DNA of 64,000 bases from Sphaerolaimus hirsutus (taxonomy: Eukaryota; Nematoda; Chromadorea; Monhysterida; Sphaerolaimidae): positions 12,355,855 through 12,419,854 of the forward strand of contig OZ038455.1 in the NCBI GenBank assembly GCA_964036195.1. Reading direction: 5' to 3'. Below the pieces are notes generated by a model. It saw nothing but the letters and a program-made list of their open reading frames with translations. It was not told the origin of the DNA and did no database searches. This document shows, piece after piece, positions 37,901 through 49,493 of this stretch; positions within the stretch are counted from its first letter, which is position 1, and each line of letters begins with the position of its first letter. Made by a program: the position numbers and the translations under genes.

Positions 37901-40900
37901 AAAACCTCCCCACTGTAGGAGGACGAACGCGAAGCCTACTGGGTGGCGGTGCGCAAAAAAACCCGGCCCTCCTGCCTACCCCCTCTGGACATGGAAGCTC
38001 TGCAGCAGTTAGAGTCCGTGTACAGGGAGAAACACGGCGCGGCCACCCCCTCGCCGCAGGGGTCGCCCGCTAAAAAGCCCACTTTGATTGTGCCCCCCGA
38101 GCTGGCCGAGGTGGCCCCCATTCTGGCCGGGGCGAATAGTGTGCTGGGGCAGGTGGGTGGGGGCTTTTTTGGTGGGTGGTTTTGGGCCCGCACGCAGTAG
38201 TTGACATCAAGATTCGTGTCAACTGAATGTCAAATAAAACACAAAAAATTAAAAGCCTCTCATTTAACAAAAAAAAGGAAATTGAGTGTCGCGATATGAA
38301 AGTTACCATGCTCTTTCAGATAGGAAAATTGAAATCACATAATTAACCAAAATTTAGTCGACACTAATTTTAATGTCCACTAGTGTGTGTGGGCACGCTC
38401 AGGCGGGCGCCATGGGTGCGCTAACAAAATTATTTGAAATAAGTTCATTTAGTTTTGGGTGTCTTTATTTTGTTGCTTATTGGATATTATTAGTTGGCGT
38501 TTTTGCCACGGTAAGCAATAAAAACTGAATTGTGTCGTTTAAATAGTATTCATACCAGACACAACACCTTTGCTTGGTCTGATTACATTGATCGTTTTTT
38601 TATTGATCATTGATATGTACATTATTCTTCCATAATTGGGGTGGGGGGACCATTCAAGTGGGGGAATTATTTTTCTCTAAACGTCTAACAGGGGGGAATT
38701 ATCCGAGTAAATACGGTATTCGTAATTGTTGATTTCGACGCAATTCTCTCACCCACGAAGTAGTGAAATTGTTTAAATTCCTGGATTTACGTTTTACGTT
38801 GCCGGATGTCAGTTTGTCAGTTGTCGCCAGTGGTTAATTAAACGAAATCTTTGTGTCAAAATGTGCGTAACGTCTACGTGCGTGTCAAACGATACGTGAC
38901 CGAAACTAGTGTTGTTGAAATTCTATAAACATAATCGACCGCCTTTGATACTTTACGCTCGTCTGTGTATTGACGCGTGCATCTGCGTTTTGCTGTACCT
39001 GTCGGTGCCATCTCGCGCACACAAAACGTAAATACTTTGTCTAGGTGCAGTTGCGCGCGTACTCACGTCTCTGGGTACTGGGTACTGGGTACTCACTCGA
39101 GCTTCCAGTTTTTTTCTGGAAGTACTCGTGGGTTTTTTACGTTTTGTTGATATTTTGGAGTGCTGAGGGTGGTGTATTATCCGTTGGTGTAATTACAAAG
39201 TATTTAAGTATTTATATACACACCTGCTTACATTGGGATGTGTTTACTTGCAATTATTTACAAAGCGCACGTATCTATGATTACTAAGCACCCCAATTCT
39301 AACAGTAAACAGCAACAACTGTTTCATTTCTCAATTGTTGAGGGGGTTTATTTGCATCTCAAACGCTGTATCGATGTTTGCAGAAAGCGCGCGGAACATT
39401 TATTCTAAATTCGAACGTGTGGCATAAATGCGAAATTTCACTGTTGGAATAAATTCCGTGTAACGGGGGATGAATGAAGGGGGTCTTGTCAAATAAATTG
39501 AATTGTATTGTAAAATATTCGAAATGGAAGCTGGAATCGCGTGAAGATGCTAGGTACACATAATTTTTGAGTTTTCCGTCCGAGCTTTTTTGGACTCGGA
39601 ACTGCAAGTGCAGGCATGATAAATCTACCGAACAGGCGCCTGTTTAAGCACGAAAAGTTAGGCTTTCAATTGAATTGCATATAAATAGGACTGGAAATTA
39701 CCTACAAATTTTCGCGATGGGCCAATAATTAAAATTTTCGAGAAATTCAAACCCCACGTTCGCCAAGCTCCGTATACAACCCCCCCCCCCCCCCGCTCGC
39801 AAACTTTGTTTGCCATTTTACAGAGCATTTTACATCACTTTTGACAAGTTGCATGATATTTTACATTTTTAACGGCACTTTACAGGGTCTGGGAGTGCAC
39901 CCTGGTTTGAAATATTGCGGCCGTATTTCCACGTCACACTACCTGTATTAACTAGTGAATTCGAAACCCATTTTTCATTGGAGCGTAATAAATTGGTTTT
40001 GTGAAAAATTCGCCTACCTATTCAAAGCATTTTACCTGCCTACGTGCAGCAAAAATGCGCAAAATTGTAAAGTGTTTTTGTGTGTCACGGGAACGTCGAA
40101 AGCTACACGTTGATAGAAATCGTAAAATCGTAAACAAGTCAATTATTGATTGTGGGTGCTGTTTTGCACTTGATTTTGTGTATTTTGATGGGGTTGGTGC
40201 AAATAAAGCATTTTTACCGTCTACAAAGGTAGTATATCTGACCGTCACTGGGGTTGATAAAAATCGGTTGTTAGGTTTCCCGATTTGAAAAAATAAAATA
40301 CCGTATTTTCTCGAAATACCCCCCTCGAAATACCCCCCCCCCCCCTCAAAATGGGCACTATGAATTTATAACCCCCCCTCGAAATACCCCCCCCCCCAAT
40401 TTAGTGTAAGAACGTACATGACAAAAGGTGTGGTTTGTGATCGGGGCAGTGCAGAACACAGTGAAAACCAACGACTGTGTTCCATGAGGACAGTGTTTAT
40501 ACCGTCAACATAGATATAAACATACAAGTATATAGCGTCATAAACATGGCTGTTTTTGTTGCATTTTTCAACGTCTGCGTACGTTTCAGACGACAATTTT
40601 GTACTGGGATTTCAAAAAATTTCTGGCGAAATAATAACCCCCCCCCCTCGAAATAGATTGTCAAATTGATAGATCGATGGAATAGATGCGATTTTTTCAA
40701 ATCTGACTTTTTCAAGAAATCGTTAAAAAAATCACTTGTCAACCCTGACCGTCGATTATCTCTTTGATAAATTTTTTCCCTGCGTTTGTCGAACTAAAAG
40801 TCATTTTCTCAATTGCTTTCTTTTGTTTGCACTCGTATTTTACAGTGCGCGCTGATCAAGATCCAGGTGGGGAGCCCCGCATCAAAATTGGGAAAATGTT

Positions 40901-43900
40901 ATTGTAAATACAATGATACATAATCACCGACAAATGTCACGCTATTTTACACTGTGTTTTTGCACGCTCATTATAGTTTTCAAATATTATCAGAAAACTA
41001 CATCTTATTTCATATGGAGTGAGTGAATTACAGTAATCAGTTTGAATTTTCTAAGGAAGCAGCACTTGGATCGTTGCCAAGTTGTTCCTTTGTCCAGCTG
41101 TGTATCACATGGCTGGCCTTCCGTTAAACATTGATGGGGATCACGTGCCCTTGGCTGCATTTCATGCATTTGCTGACTGCGTGCTTCGCAAAACAACGTT
41201 TTTCATTTGCTTGTGATGCGTTTTTTCTCACATTTGGTCATGTGTCAAGTCACATGGAAAGGTTTCATGATATTTATGTGGAAAAAATCGGATAAGGGTC
41301 TAGGATTTGGAGCTAAAAGATATTCTTTTTAAATAAATAAATATGTAATTGGAAATCTGGGTCGGGCTGATGCCCCTGTGTCCTTGGCACTGCCATTTTC
41401 AGGGACAAATATTGCGCATGCAAATAAATCTCGTAGATCTTTTTGACATTGACTCGTGTCATTCGCGATGACTTCGTTTATCAATGGCATCTAATCAGTT
41501 CCCTTTTTGACTGAAAAAATGCATCAAAAACGATTTATGCATTTTATTCTTGAGTGGGATCGTTATAATGTAAATAACTACTATTTTTAGCTTTCATCGT
41601 GACACGAGTTCGCAAACTGACGTGCGTCATGTGATAAGACTGTTTGTATTCTTGCTAGACTATTTATTTACAAAGCGCGGAGATAATAAAACTTTAGCTA
41701 CAATATGGTAGCGCCGATGTTTGTTCAAAATTGATTTACAGTACAGTTACTGATTTGTTCACAAAGCGTGCAGGACATATTTACATGTAATTATTTACTT
41801 AGTGCTGTAGGTAAATGTAGGTGGTGGCATGATTGAAAATGTGAATCCTGCAGCTTACACGCTAATTAATTTACATCTACTCACCTAAACACTAATTTTC
41901 TAATGTGCAGCAAAAAGGCGATTAGAATTAGTTGTTAGGTAACCCCTCAAAATACATACCTGCTGTTCGCCTATTTTTGTAATAAAACGTAACTCGACGC
42001 CAAAGGTATAAAAATTCGTGAATATAAAAATACCTATGGGTGTGGAGCATGTCCGCTTATCAACAGATCGACAGCATAAATAAAAAGTCCATAAATAAAT
42101 GATCGGAGGGCATCACAAAAGCACACGAATCAAAACACCCAATCAAAACTCATCAACTCCCATTACCCTCCACCTCAAACTACCCCCCCCCTTTAGGTGC
42201 ACGTGGACCTGTCGCGCTACCACGAACTAGGTCGATTTTGCGCCGATGTCACTGAAAGGCCGCCCGCGTCGACAAACTGCGTTGGCGAGGGCCATTATGA
42301 CGATCCGCTGTATGACAGGGCCGCCGCCTGGTTCCATCTGGAGGCCGCTGCGAGGTAGATATTTTTGCACCCATTGTGTTTGGGGGGCTTGTTTGGGGGT
42401 GTTGTTTGGTTGTTAGCAGAAAATGAAAACGGGGTGTTGAGGTTTTCTGTTGGAGATTCGTGAATGTTTTATACGAAAGGATTTACTATGCTAGAAGAGA
42501 AGGGTTGGAACAGGGATCTAGTATGTGACCACCGCGGGTGTTTATGTACCGTATTTGTGTCCCTCGAATAATCCCTCTCTTAGATCACTGAGGAAAAAAC
42601 CTCCGCACCCCCTCAAATATATCCTCCCGTAAGGTATATGATGAAAAATTTGTGTCCGATTTGAACAAAAATGTCATGTTATGCTGTAAATAGAGCACAT
42701 TGAAATTAGTTGATAGACATGCTTGAAAGTTTTCGACGAAATAATGACTCCCCCTTGAATAATTCGCCATCTCGGATAGATCCGTAAAAAAATCCGACGA
42801 AAAATAATCACCAGGGGAATTATTCGAGCAAATACGGTAGGTAGTAAATTACTCTTTCGGCTAGATATCTGAAATCCTTCTGTCGACCAACCAAAGCACG
42901 CGCTCAGGTGTCGCATCCTGGAAGCGGTGCTGACCAGCGCCAAGATCTACCTGGGCATGCCGCACGACCTGCTCAAGGACTTCTCCATGCCCGACGACGA
43001 CGACAACGTGGACATCGGCTTGGACAACATGGAGATGGCCGCCCGGCTGGGCGATCGCGAGGCCATGGTGTATTTGGCTGAGGCTTTTGAGAATGGCCTG
43101 AGGCTCGGTTCTGATCGGTGGGTTGGCAGTGGTATTTGGTTGTTAAGTGGGGCAGCGGTAGGGTTGGAAAAAAATCAATTTTTTTATACGCCTTAAAAAA
43201 CAAAATATTTGATTTTTTTATTAAAATCGGGTTTTTTTCTCAAATCGTCCAAAATGGGGGTATAGAGCAAAAATGTGTATGTTGAGTGTCACAAAATGTA
43301 TTGTTACGTCTATCGTGGTAATATTATGACTCTGAAGTCATGGGATACGTTATAAATAAGGTTACAAAAGAAGGCTAAAGAGAAGACTACCTATATTTCA
43401 CACTGTAGCGTAGAAGTGTGTGGGAGCACATTGGCTGGATATTATATAAATACTACAGTAACATATCACGGCGTATTATTACACAATAGCATGCGCTAAT
43501 AGAAACATTTAACACTAAAATAACTCAAAACGATTGAAAACAACCACCAATGTTAATGTGTATGTGCAATTAAAATCAGATATGTAAATAAAAAACCAAG
43601 TGCCACCCCTAGGCGGCGCTATTTAATTTCCCCCAAAACGCCAAAAATGATTCGGTGATGGTTCAGGCTGGCTCAGTTTAGTAGCAAATAGCACCTACCT
43701 ATCTATCCCAAGAATAAAAATAATTAAAAAACTTTTCAAAAAAATCTCAATATTTCCATCCGTAGCAAGCGAAACTGGTCCACCGCGGTGCACTGGTACA
43801 AGAGCGCTCTGGACGAACGGTGCTGGGCCCAGTGCGCAGTGGGCCAAAACACGGATACGAGTGATGGCACCAACGGACAGGAGGGGGGCTATACGAGCGT

Positions 43901-46773
43901 GGACGAGACCCACCCCAGACATGTTCTGCTTGCTAAATTGGGGGAGCTGCTGAGGGCTGGAGGGTTTGGATTGAAGGCTGATCCCAGCGGCGCCGGTGCG
44001 TCCCGGGTTTCTTGGATTTTGACCCTCCGGGCGTTGGATAGATAGCAAATCGCTCCTCCGCATGGGTAGATAGCTGACAAACATTTGGGGTGATGGGTAA
44101 AAATAGGAAATAAAACATGTGAACTAGTGATTTTAAAGGTGAAAAACTATAAAAAGGTATGGAAATTAGTGATTTTGAGCAAAAATTGGGGTATAGTTTA
44201 TCAGAAATCGCTCCAGATAGGTAGATAGCTGGGCGATTATTTTTTTTGGGGGGGGGGGGTCAGGGCATAGTAGGCAAAAAAAGTGCCGCCGGCATAGATA
44301 GATAAAGTCGGCAGACATTTCACCCTACAAAATCGGAGAGTTACGTACTGATTGCTTATTTCGTTTGAATTTGAAGCGCAAATGCTTGACACTGGTCGTA
44401 TGGCCATCACATTGGAACAAGTAATGCACCCATGTCATTGTTTTGAGTCGCCACGCGCCAAAATTACAATGGCACGCTTTAAATTAATGTGATAGATATT
44501 TTGCGTGCACGGAAGCAGCGAGAAACTTACACTCGTTCATTGCAACAAGTGTATACAAAACATTGTAAAAAGAAAAAAAGTAGAAAAAGGATTGGAAAGA
44601 AGAAAAAAATAGAGAAATCACAATCGCTATTGTCTAAATTTAAGTAATAAATCGATGCCGCCTGTGTAAATGATATGACTAATGCCTATTTTACTCTAAT
44701 CTTCCTAATGTCTAAAACGATTGGTCCATTTTGAAGAGCATTTGTTGGGTTCAAAATCATAAATGTCCTAAAAACGCGTTGAATGGAACAGTGTTATTTT
44801 TCCTGTTCCATTTTCGCTTTTCAAGGACTCAATAACCCTTTAATGTAGAAATTTATGTTCTGTCTGTACAAAAAAGATCGGAGTAAAAGGTGAGTTGAGA
44901 GACAATCCTTCTTTTTATCCTTTTAGTTGCTTGTTCAGTGGGCTGATTATTTGGCATTGTGCCAAAGAACTTGATCTGACTTTGCATGGTCGCTTGAGTT
45001 GTGCTGTAACGGTCTCACAGTTTCATTCCATAGGTGTATAAGCACCGATTAATAAACATTGATTGAAGTGCGAATTTGACCGAAATACGCTAACATTTGT
45101 TCACATTTTAGGCAAAAAAGTGTTAAGAGTCCTTTTCGTTGCCAGTATACATTGATGATGATTTTCAAAAAAATCAGGATTTATACTGGGACACCATCTG
45201 AACAATGAACAAAAAATTACACAGTTTGTTCATCATAATATTTTGTTGTTTACTATGGAATAATTTATGGGGCTGCGCACACTAACACTGAACATTTCGG
45301 CATACGCACGTCTTCATTTGCCGAATCTGAACTAAAAAACTGCTGTTCTGACAGTTTTAGTTCAGCATTTTAGGGGCCGTACATAGGGTTGGGACGATAT
45401 ATTGTATCGAATATCGAATATTGGATATCGACCATTTTTTCATATCGAATATCTAATATGGATATTGAAAATTTTGAAAAAATATTGAATATCGATATCG
45501 AATATCGACACTTTTTTCGATATTTATCGATATTCTTATAATCTTTTTGACCTATTTTTTATCCCATAAAAAATGGGTGAAGCAAAAAGGTGGACGCTGA
45601 AATCGTGCTTTTGAATGTGTATGCTTTTGAATGCACAAAGTAATACCTCATGTTTTTTTCGGTTCAGAGTTTGTCAAAAACGTGTGTATGACGAAACGTT
45701 CAGTCTCAGTGTGCACAGCCCCAATAACTAAGCTTATCACATGGATTTATATATATTTATATATATTTATTTATTTATATATATTTATATATATTTATTT
45801 ATTTATATATATTTATATATATTTATTTATTTATATATATTTATATATATTTATTTATTTATATATATTTATGGATTTACACAGCGCCACACCCTATGCG
45901 AAATAAAATTTTGGCACTGAGCCAAAGACAGCATAAATTATTTCACGTTTTCACAAAAAAAGTTGAATAAAAATCAACTATTCAAAAATGAAATCTGTCC
46001 GGCTAAGTTTAAGTTTTTATTAACTATGTTTTACCATGTCGTTTACATTCACTGTTCAGTGATTTCATCATATTTTACTGGAACAGACACTGTACAGAAA
46101 ATTGGCAGCCAGCCAAAATTTCAAAACTTATGAACATAAAAAATAGGATAAAAATAGCTAAAACGGGATATAACGAAATTACACGATTATGAAGGTAAAA
46201 ATTGGCAAAATGGAGCGATTTTCAGCGGTTTGAGTGCTTTTATGCTTGTTCGAATAATACGCAAGCGATAATCTGGACGTGGGCCAAGTTTCCATACGTG
46301 ACCCCTATCTATTTTATTTTTATTATCTGCTGACAAAATTCCAGTGAGTTTGATACGGTATTTATGTACGTCATGCACTCTCCACTGGAGTGACTGACGC
46401 AAATGTTTGTAGGGCGATACGTCTGCCGACTTTACTGGCCGGTTTGGGGATTTGCCGCCATTCGACACCCCCGCGGAACGTTGCTCTGAAATAACACGGC
46501 CGTGTTCATTTTTGGGGCTCTTTGGAAGAATTCGCCCTGCCGTTTTTAAGTGAAAAGGTAAAGCGTCGCATTTGCAAAAATCACATCATTACCTAGGCGG
46601 GATCAAAAAATCAAAAGTACGTGATTTCACTTTTTTGTTTTTCCACAGGCGACTATTTCACCGAGGCGGCGGATGCCGCCATGGAAGCGATGCGTGGGAA
46701 AATCGCAAACAAATACTACGAATTGGCCGAGATTTGCTACAGCGAGGCGCCCGACGAGGGCAACGAGGAATAG
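26000..46773 (+). CDS. EEF2K: eukaryotic elongation factor 2 kinase, complete
   Basis: Exons: 26000-26092, 26634-26921 (donor tentative), 27642-27799, 28245-28434, 29238-29354, 29415-29654, 30007-30267, 30558-30710, 35725-36183, 36929-37279, 37919-38152, 42197-42354, 42908-43117, 43766-43995, 46649-46773. Phases agree throughout; the product is about 1088 residues against about 725 in vertebrates. The excess is a serine/proline-rich N terminus and a long middle linker. A calmodulin-binding helix ([17 protein letters not shown]) precedes the alpha-kinase domain (about 180-449): Lys277 in NFVAKSYL, the acidic loop GVGDLYTDP with Asp386, the glycine motif GDGNLG 402-407 and zinc ligands H418-x-C420-xxx-C424. 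SGDSGY (601-606) and VRTIS (Thr489) resemble known regulatory phosphosites. The C terminus has Sel1-like helical repeats and ends [10 protein letters not shown]-like acidic. The enzyme is a cytosolic Ca2+/calmodulin-dependent kinase that phosphorylates eEF2 to slow translation elongation. Confidence 0.96.
26130..26575. repeat. GTAAACGT-rich repeat in eEF2K intron 1
   Basis: It begins near AAGTACTGAACGTTTTCAAA and ends near TCATCAACTATG. Inverted ACTCGCGTACTTTCGAAAAG pieces are inside. Related copies lie at 27180-27560 and 49845-50390. Confidence 0.5.
27180..27560. repeat. GTAAACGT-rich repeat in eEF2K intron 2
   Basis: It shares GTACTTACGTACTTTC, GTATTCGTCGCG and AACGTAAATACGTTT blocks with 26130-26575 and 49845-50390. 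It stops about 80 bp before the next eEF2K exon. Confidence 0.5.
28712..29059. repeat. hairpin element with exact 102-bp inverted repeats
   Basis: 28712-28813 and 28958-29059 are base-for-base inverses by eye, starting CCCCGTTTACACGGATTTTT. The 144-bp spacer contains a direct copy of the inner end of the left arm (28927-28953). It lies between the eEF2K calmodulin-helix exon and the kinase exon. Confidence 0.85.
29355..29414 (+). other. possible 60-nt in-frame intron in eEF2K kinase domain
   Basis: The segment starts GTTGGT, ends TGTCCAG, is AT-rich and 60 nt long, and has no stop in frame. Removing it joins SYLDN to [15 protein letters not shown], which restores the spacing of the family. 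Keeping it adds 20 residues inside the kinase N-lobe. The total frame holds either way. Confidence 0.6.
30368..30535. repeat. CACTAGTTGAC-type MITE copy (eEF2K intron)
   Basis: It begins GGGTCCACACACGCTAGTTG. The right end (GGGTGCACA) is degenerate. Inside it carries AACACAAAAAATTTGAAAGC, shared with the copy at 38184-38397. Confidence 0.5.
30854..31013. repeat. CACTAGTTGAC-type MITE copy (eEF2K intron)
   Basis: Left TACACACTAGTTGACATCGC, then CAATTGTCAATTGGTTC. Right GGAACCAGTTGACATTTGG and GTGTGTGTGG. The arms are inverted. Confidence 0.65.
31014..32360 (+). other. eEF2K large intron, 5' part
   Basis: A 159-codon open frame at 31002-31481 and shorter ones are present, but they show no domain, no splice context and no compositional shift. 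I see no other feature. Confidence 0.5.
32550..33735. mobile_element. nested hAT-type element (inner), TSD ccattggt
   Basis: TAGGGTGTCAA on the left and TTTGACACCCTA on the right, flanked by identical CCATTGGT (32542-32549, 33736-33743). Both sides are arrays of a CGGAAAACGGAAAGGTAAAA unit (about 32575-32800 and 33490-33725). Between them lies a retrotransposon pol fragment. Confidence 0.88.
32878..33489 (+). pseudogene. captured BEL/Pao-type retrotransposon pol fragment
   Basis: A 203-codon open frame shows the region that leads into the reverse transcriptase of BEL/Pao elements: a [10 protein letters not shown]-like segment, a run around [14 protein letters not shown], ...[20 protein letters not shown], then HYLPHQPVI and RIVYDEP. 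The frame ends before any catalytic RT motif; gag, protease proper, most of RT, integrase and LTRs are absent. It is a truncated passenger inside the inner hAT element and cannot encode a working polymerase. Confidence 0.6.
34240..35724 (+). other. eEF2K large intron, 3' part
   Basis: From 34290 to 34650 there are repeated short phrases (TTTCAT..AAGTGCACAT), an imperfect tandem repeat. The rest looks unique. I see no coding segment. Confidence 0.45.
36493..36666. repeat. CACTAGTTGAC-type MITE, best preserved copy
   Basis: GACCCCCACACGCTAGTTGA on the left mirrors TCAACTAGCGTGTGTGGGGC on the right. Inner arms CACCAATTGTCAACTGGT / ACCAGTTGACATTGGTG are also inverted, with a short duplicated CAGTTGACAGAACCAGTTG at the right arm. 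Confidence 0.75.
38184..38397. repeat. CACTAGTTGAC-type MITE copy (eEF2K intron)
   Basis: GGGCCCGCACGCAGTAGTTG on the left and CCACTAGTGTGTGTGGGC on the right, with an AT-rich centre. It lies 31 bp beyond the donor of the exon ending at 38152. Confidence 0.6.
39580..39725. repeat. dispersed repeat shared with 21090-21255
   Basis: It contains GTCCGAGCTTTTTTGG, AAATCTAC, AAGTTA and CGATGGGCC in the same order as the first copy. Confidence 0.5.
40302..40660. repeat. foldback-family element, CCTCGAAATACC
   Basis: TACCGTATTTTCTCGAAATA starts the copy. The interior contains TTTCAGACGACAATTTTGTA and AACGTCTGCGTACGTTTC, which also occur inverted inside the 3136-3587 copy, so the two share an interior. 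Confidence 0.6.
42548..42840. repeat. foldback element, CCTCGAAATACC family
   Basis: TACCGTATTTGTGTCCCTCG on the left and TTCGAGCAAATACGGTA on the right are inverted. It lies in the eEF2K intron between two Sel1-repeat exons. Confidence 0.65.
43159..43606. repeat. truncated TAGGGTTGG hAT-family copy
   Basis: It starts TAGGGTTGGAAAAAAATC and carries the family interior (GGGAGCACATTGGCTGGATA, ATATCACGGCG). The right end is decayed (GCCACCCCTA) and no exact 8-bp duplication is seen. Confidence 0.6.
43996..46648 (+). other. last eEF2K intron
   Basis: I see a microsatellite (45741-45872) and an isolated ATATCGAATATC-rich palindromic stretch (45384-45540) starting TAGGGTTGGGACG. The rest looks unique and non-coding. 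Confidence 0.5.
45741..45872. repeat. TATATATTTA microsatellite
   Basis: An almost perfect tandem array built from TATATATTTATATATATTTA and TTTATTTA units, about 130 bp long, that happens to keep one frame open. Confidence 0.9.
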
Positions 46774-46811
46774 AGAAAATACAATGTAAATATCTGGTTG
46801 AGAAAAAAATC

Positions 46812-46817
46812 AATAAA
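46812..46817 (+). promoter_or_regulatory. polyadenylation signal of eEF2K
   Basis: AATAAA lies 39 bp after the eEF2K stop codon at 46771-46773, the expected distance for a short 3' UTR. Confidence 0.65.
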
Positions 46818-47872
46818 AAATTCAAAATTAAAAAATACAAAAACATCCATTAGTTTTGTTTGCTGGATTGGTGTTCCTTTTTGTCTATATTATGGCTTTG
46901 AAAGGACCTGTAGAATTCTATAAACACTGGATACCGTATTACCTCGAATAGGATACCGTATACCTTCTGTACCTGAATTTCGTCACCAATTATTATGGTA
47001 CCATTTATTAGGGGATGCACACTATCGTTTTCGCCACATTTAGCAAACATCTACAACAACTCAATTTTTCAAATTATGATGTGTCAAAATAGTGAACCAG
47101 GCCCAATAACAAATGACCAGATAGATAGGTAGGTAAATATGTTGAGCTGGATTTGACTTGCTCAAAACCCACTGAAATCAATCCAAATGATTTTCAAATG
47201 TAACATTTCATATTGTTGGCCATATTTGGCCATTGTTTTACGTCTTTACGCGTTTCTGGCACGCTGCCAGCTGTGCCTCTTGTTGAGAGTATACCTCTGA
47301 GAAGAGGGACATCTATTATTCCTCCCGCTAAGCCCAACCAAAAATTAAATGGCACCTCTTATTGGATCATATACCTCCTATCGAATGTTGGTAGCACGGT
47401 ACCTTGCTTTGTAGAATTCTCACGGTCGTCGCACGTGACTTGCGTTTGATGTGAGGGTTTGAGTTTGCTTGCGATGCAGCATTTGTGTCGGATGTCAAAA
47501 ACTGAGAAAATGTTGAATGCTAGGGGACCCATCTCGTTACATGTACCATCCTTTTGTCGTCCGTTCAGTCGATGATATAATTTACAATGCATTACATTTA
47601 TAACTATTTATGTGTGCATATGTATGGAAATGACCTCACTTGCACTGTGTTCATTCCATTTCTCACTTGTATTGGTGCGATATTTTGAGTGCAGCTGCAA
47701 TTTTGGTCATGTGCGCATAATTGCGATGCCAAATTTAATTCGATGCTAAGCAGGGTTTTCACTGTGGATTAGGCTAACAGATGGTATAGAAGTTTTGAAA
47801 CAGTTTTCGATCGTTACTGTACCCCGTATGGTAGTGTGACAGATTTTTGGCGAAAATATAAATATTAACATA

Positions 47873-47963
47873 CCGTATTTCCTCGAAATATCCCCCTCGA
47901 AATACCCCCAAAATTTTCACTCTGAAACATAAACCCCCTGGGGGTATTCCGAGGAAATACGGT
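47873..47963. repeat. minimal 90-bp foldback, CCTCGAAATACC family
   Basis: TACCGTATTTCCTCGAAATA on the left and GTATTCCGAGGAAATACGGTA on the right are inverted almost exactly, with a short core. It shows the minimal form of the family. Confidence 0.75.
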
Positions 47964-48401
47964 AAGTATATCAGGATAATATTAATAGGCTATTCCTAAG
48001 ATTTTTTCTATATATTGTACCTAAAGTACACAATCAAAATATTTTATTTGCAATGTGATACAGGGCTGTGCTTGTCCGGACACATTGCCGCCGTTTGTAA
48101 ATATTCGGAAGTATTGTGGATGAAAGTAGTGTTCAGTTTAGAGAACAAAGTTGAATTTGTTGTTGTCTTCTGGTGAGGTTCAAGTCTACCGCAGTATGGT
48201 AAATTTTGTGGAGTATTGGTTCCCTGTGACGTGAATATTCAGTATTTCCATCTGCTTTTTACTGATTATTATGTATGATGTAAATATAATACAATGCTAT
48301 GGTTTTGCATGGGAGCTTTCGTCTTTCTATTTGTCGTTTACACAAGTAGCACCTGAAGCAAATTTCCCCGTCAAACGTCGCAAGACTTTTCTGCATGTAT
48401 G

Positions 48402-49010
48402 TAGGGTTCAAACGGGATTGACTTTTCGGGATCGGGATCGGGATCGGGATTCACTTTTTGAGATTTCGGGATCGGGATCGGGATCGGGATTGGGGTTTCG
48501 GGATCGGGATCGGGATCGGGATTGGTTTTTTGAGATTTCGGGATCGGGATCGGGATTGGCCGGGATTGGGGTCACGGGATCGGGATCGGGATTGGGATAG
48601 GCATTTTTCCGGGATCGGGATTGGGTTCTAAGGATAGATATTTTGGCCATTTTTCTGGCATTCACAGTTGTTCATAAAGGTCTCAAAACACTGTTGGATG
48701 CCAGAAAAGTGGCATAAAATTGACGCTGGGGGTTTGCATCCACTTTTTTGCATGCAAAAACGTCATTATTTCACTTTTTATAATTTCCACTAATTTTTCC
48801 GGGATCGGGATCCCGGACTTGGGAGTTTCTCGGGATCGGGATCGGGATTTGAAAACTTTCGGGATCGGGATCGGGATCGGGATTGGTATTTTTGAGATTT
48901 CGGGATCGGGATCGGGATCGGGATTGGGGTTTCGGGATCGGGATCGGGACTGGTAAATCCCGGAATTTCACGGGATCCGGGATCGGGATCGGGATCCCGT
49001 TTGAACCCTA
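48402..49010. mobile_element. hAT-type element with GGGATC arrays, TSD catgtatg
   Basis: TAGGGTTCAAACGGGATTG on the left and ATCCCGTTTGAACCCTA on the right, flanked by identical CATGTATG (48394-48401, 49011-49018). It is a sister of 23939-24365 with longer GGGATC arrays and the same centre (CACTGTTGGATGCCAGAAAAG). Confidence 0.92.
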
Positions 49011-49328
49011 CATGTATGTACAAATAACGTTGTTTGTTTCCACCGAATTACCACTGAATTGTTTGAGAGTTCCACGATTTGAAATCATTTTTGTCTGCTC
49101 CTAAATAGCAGTATATATCTTCAACGGGTCTCCTGGCGCAAAAATACAATTGTGTAAATAGTTCGTGTACAGAACGTTTTTGTTATTTTTGTCCTCCATT
49201 ATTACCCATTTTTCTTGTTTTCCGTGGGTGTTGACTAGGATGCAACTGGCTGATTTACTGATTAGCTTTTACACAGATAGCTGCGTCGTTTTTGCGGCCC
49301 CCCATTTCGTTGGTGCAGCAGCCCCTTT

Positions 49329-49493
49329 GGGCCCACACTCACTAGGTAGTTGACATCGACACCAAATGTCAACTGGTTCCAATCCTAATTCAAAGTTTGC
49401 TGACAAGGCAACGGGCGACGTTCAAATTCAAGCTTGAATTGGGATCGGAACCAGTTGACATTTGGTGTGATGTCAACTAGTGTCTGTGGGGCC
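49329..49493. repeat. CACTAGTTGAC-type MITE
   Basis: GGGCCCACACTCACTAGG.. and TAGTTGACATCGACACCAAA on the left mirror TTTGGTGTGATGTCAACTAG and GTGTCTGTGGGGCC on the right. Confidence 0.7.

Larger units (their letters stand above)
38398..42196 (+). other. eEF2K 4-kb intron, repeats only
   Basis: It holds a partial foldback relic (38640-38717), the repeat shared with 21090 (39580-39725), a CCTGTAAAG-type terminus (39835-39900) and a foldback element (40302-40660). The remainder, about 40700-42190, looks unique and I see nothing coding. Confidence 0.5.

Noticed and set aside
45384-45900. Possible hAT copy starting TAGGGTTGGGACG
   Set aside because: No matching CCAACCCTA end or 8-bp duplication downstream; only ATATCGAATATC-rich palindromes.
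45631-45906. 91-codon frame of alternating Tyr/Ile/Leu/Phe
   Set aside because: It is the translation of the TATATATTTA microsatellite.
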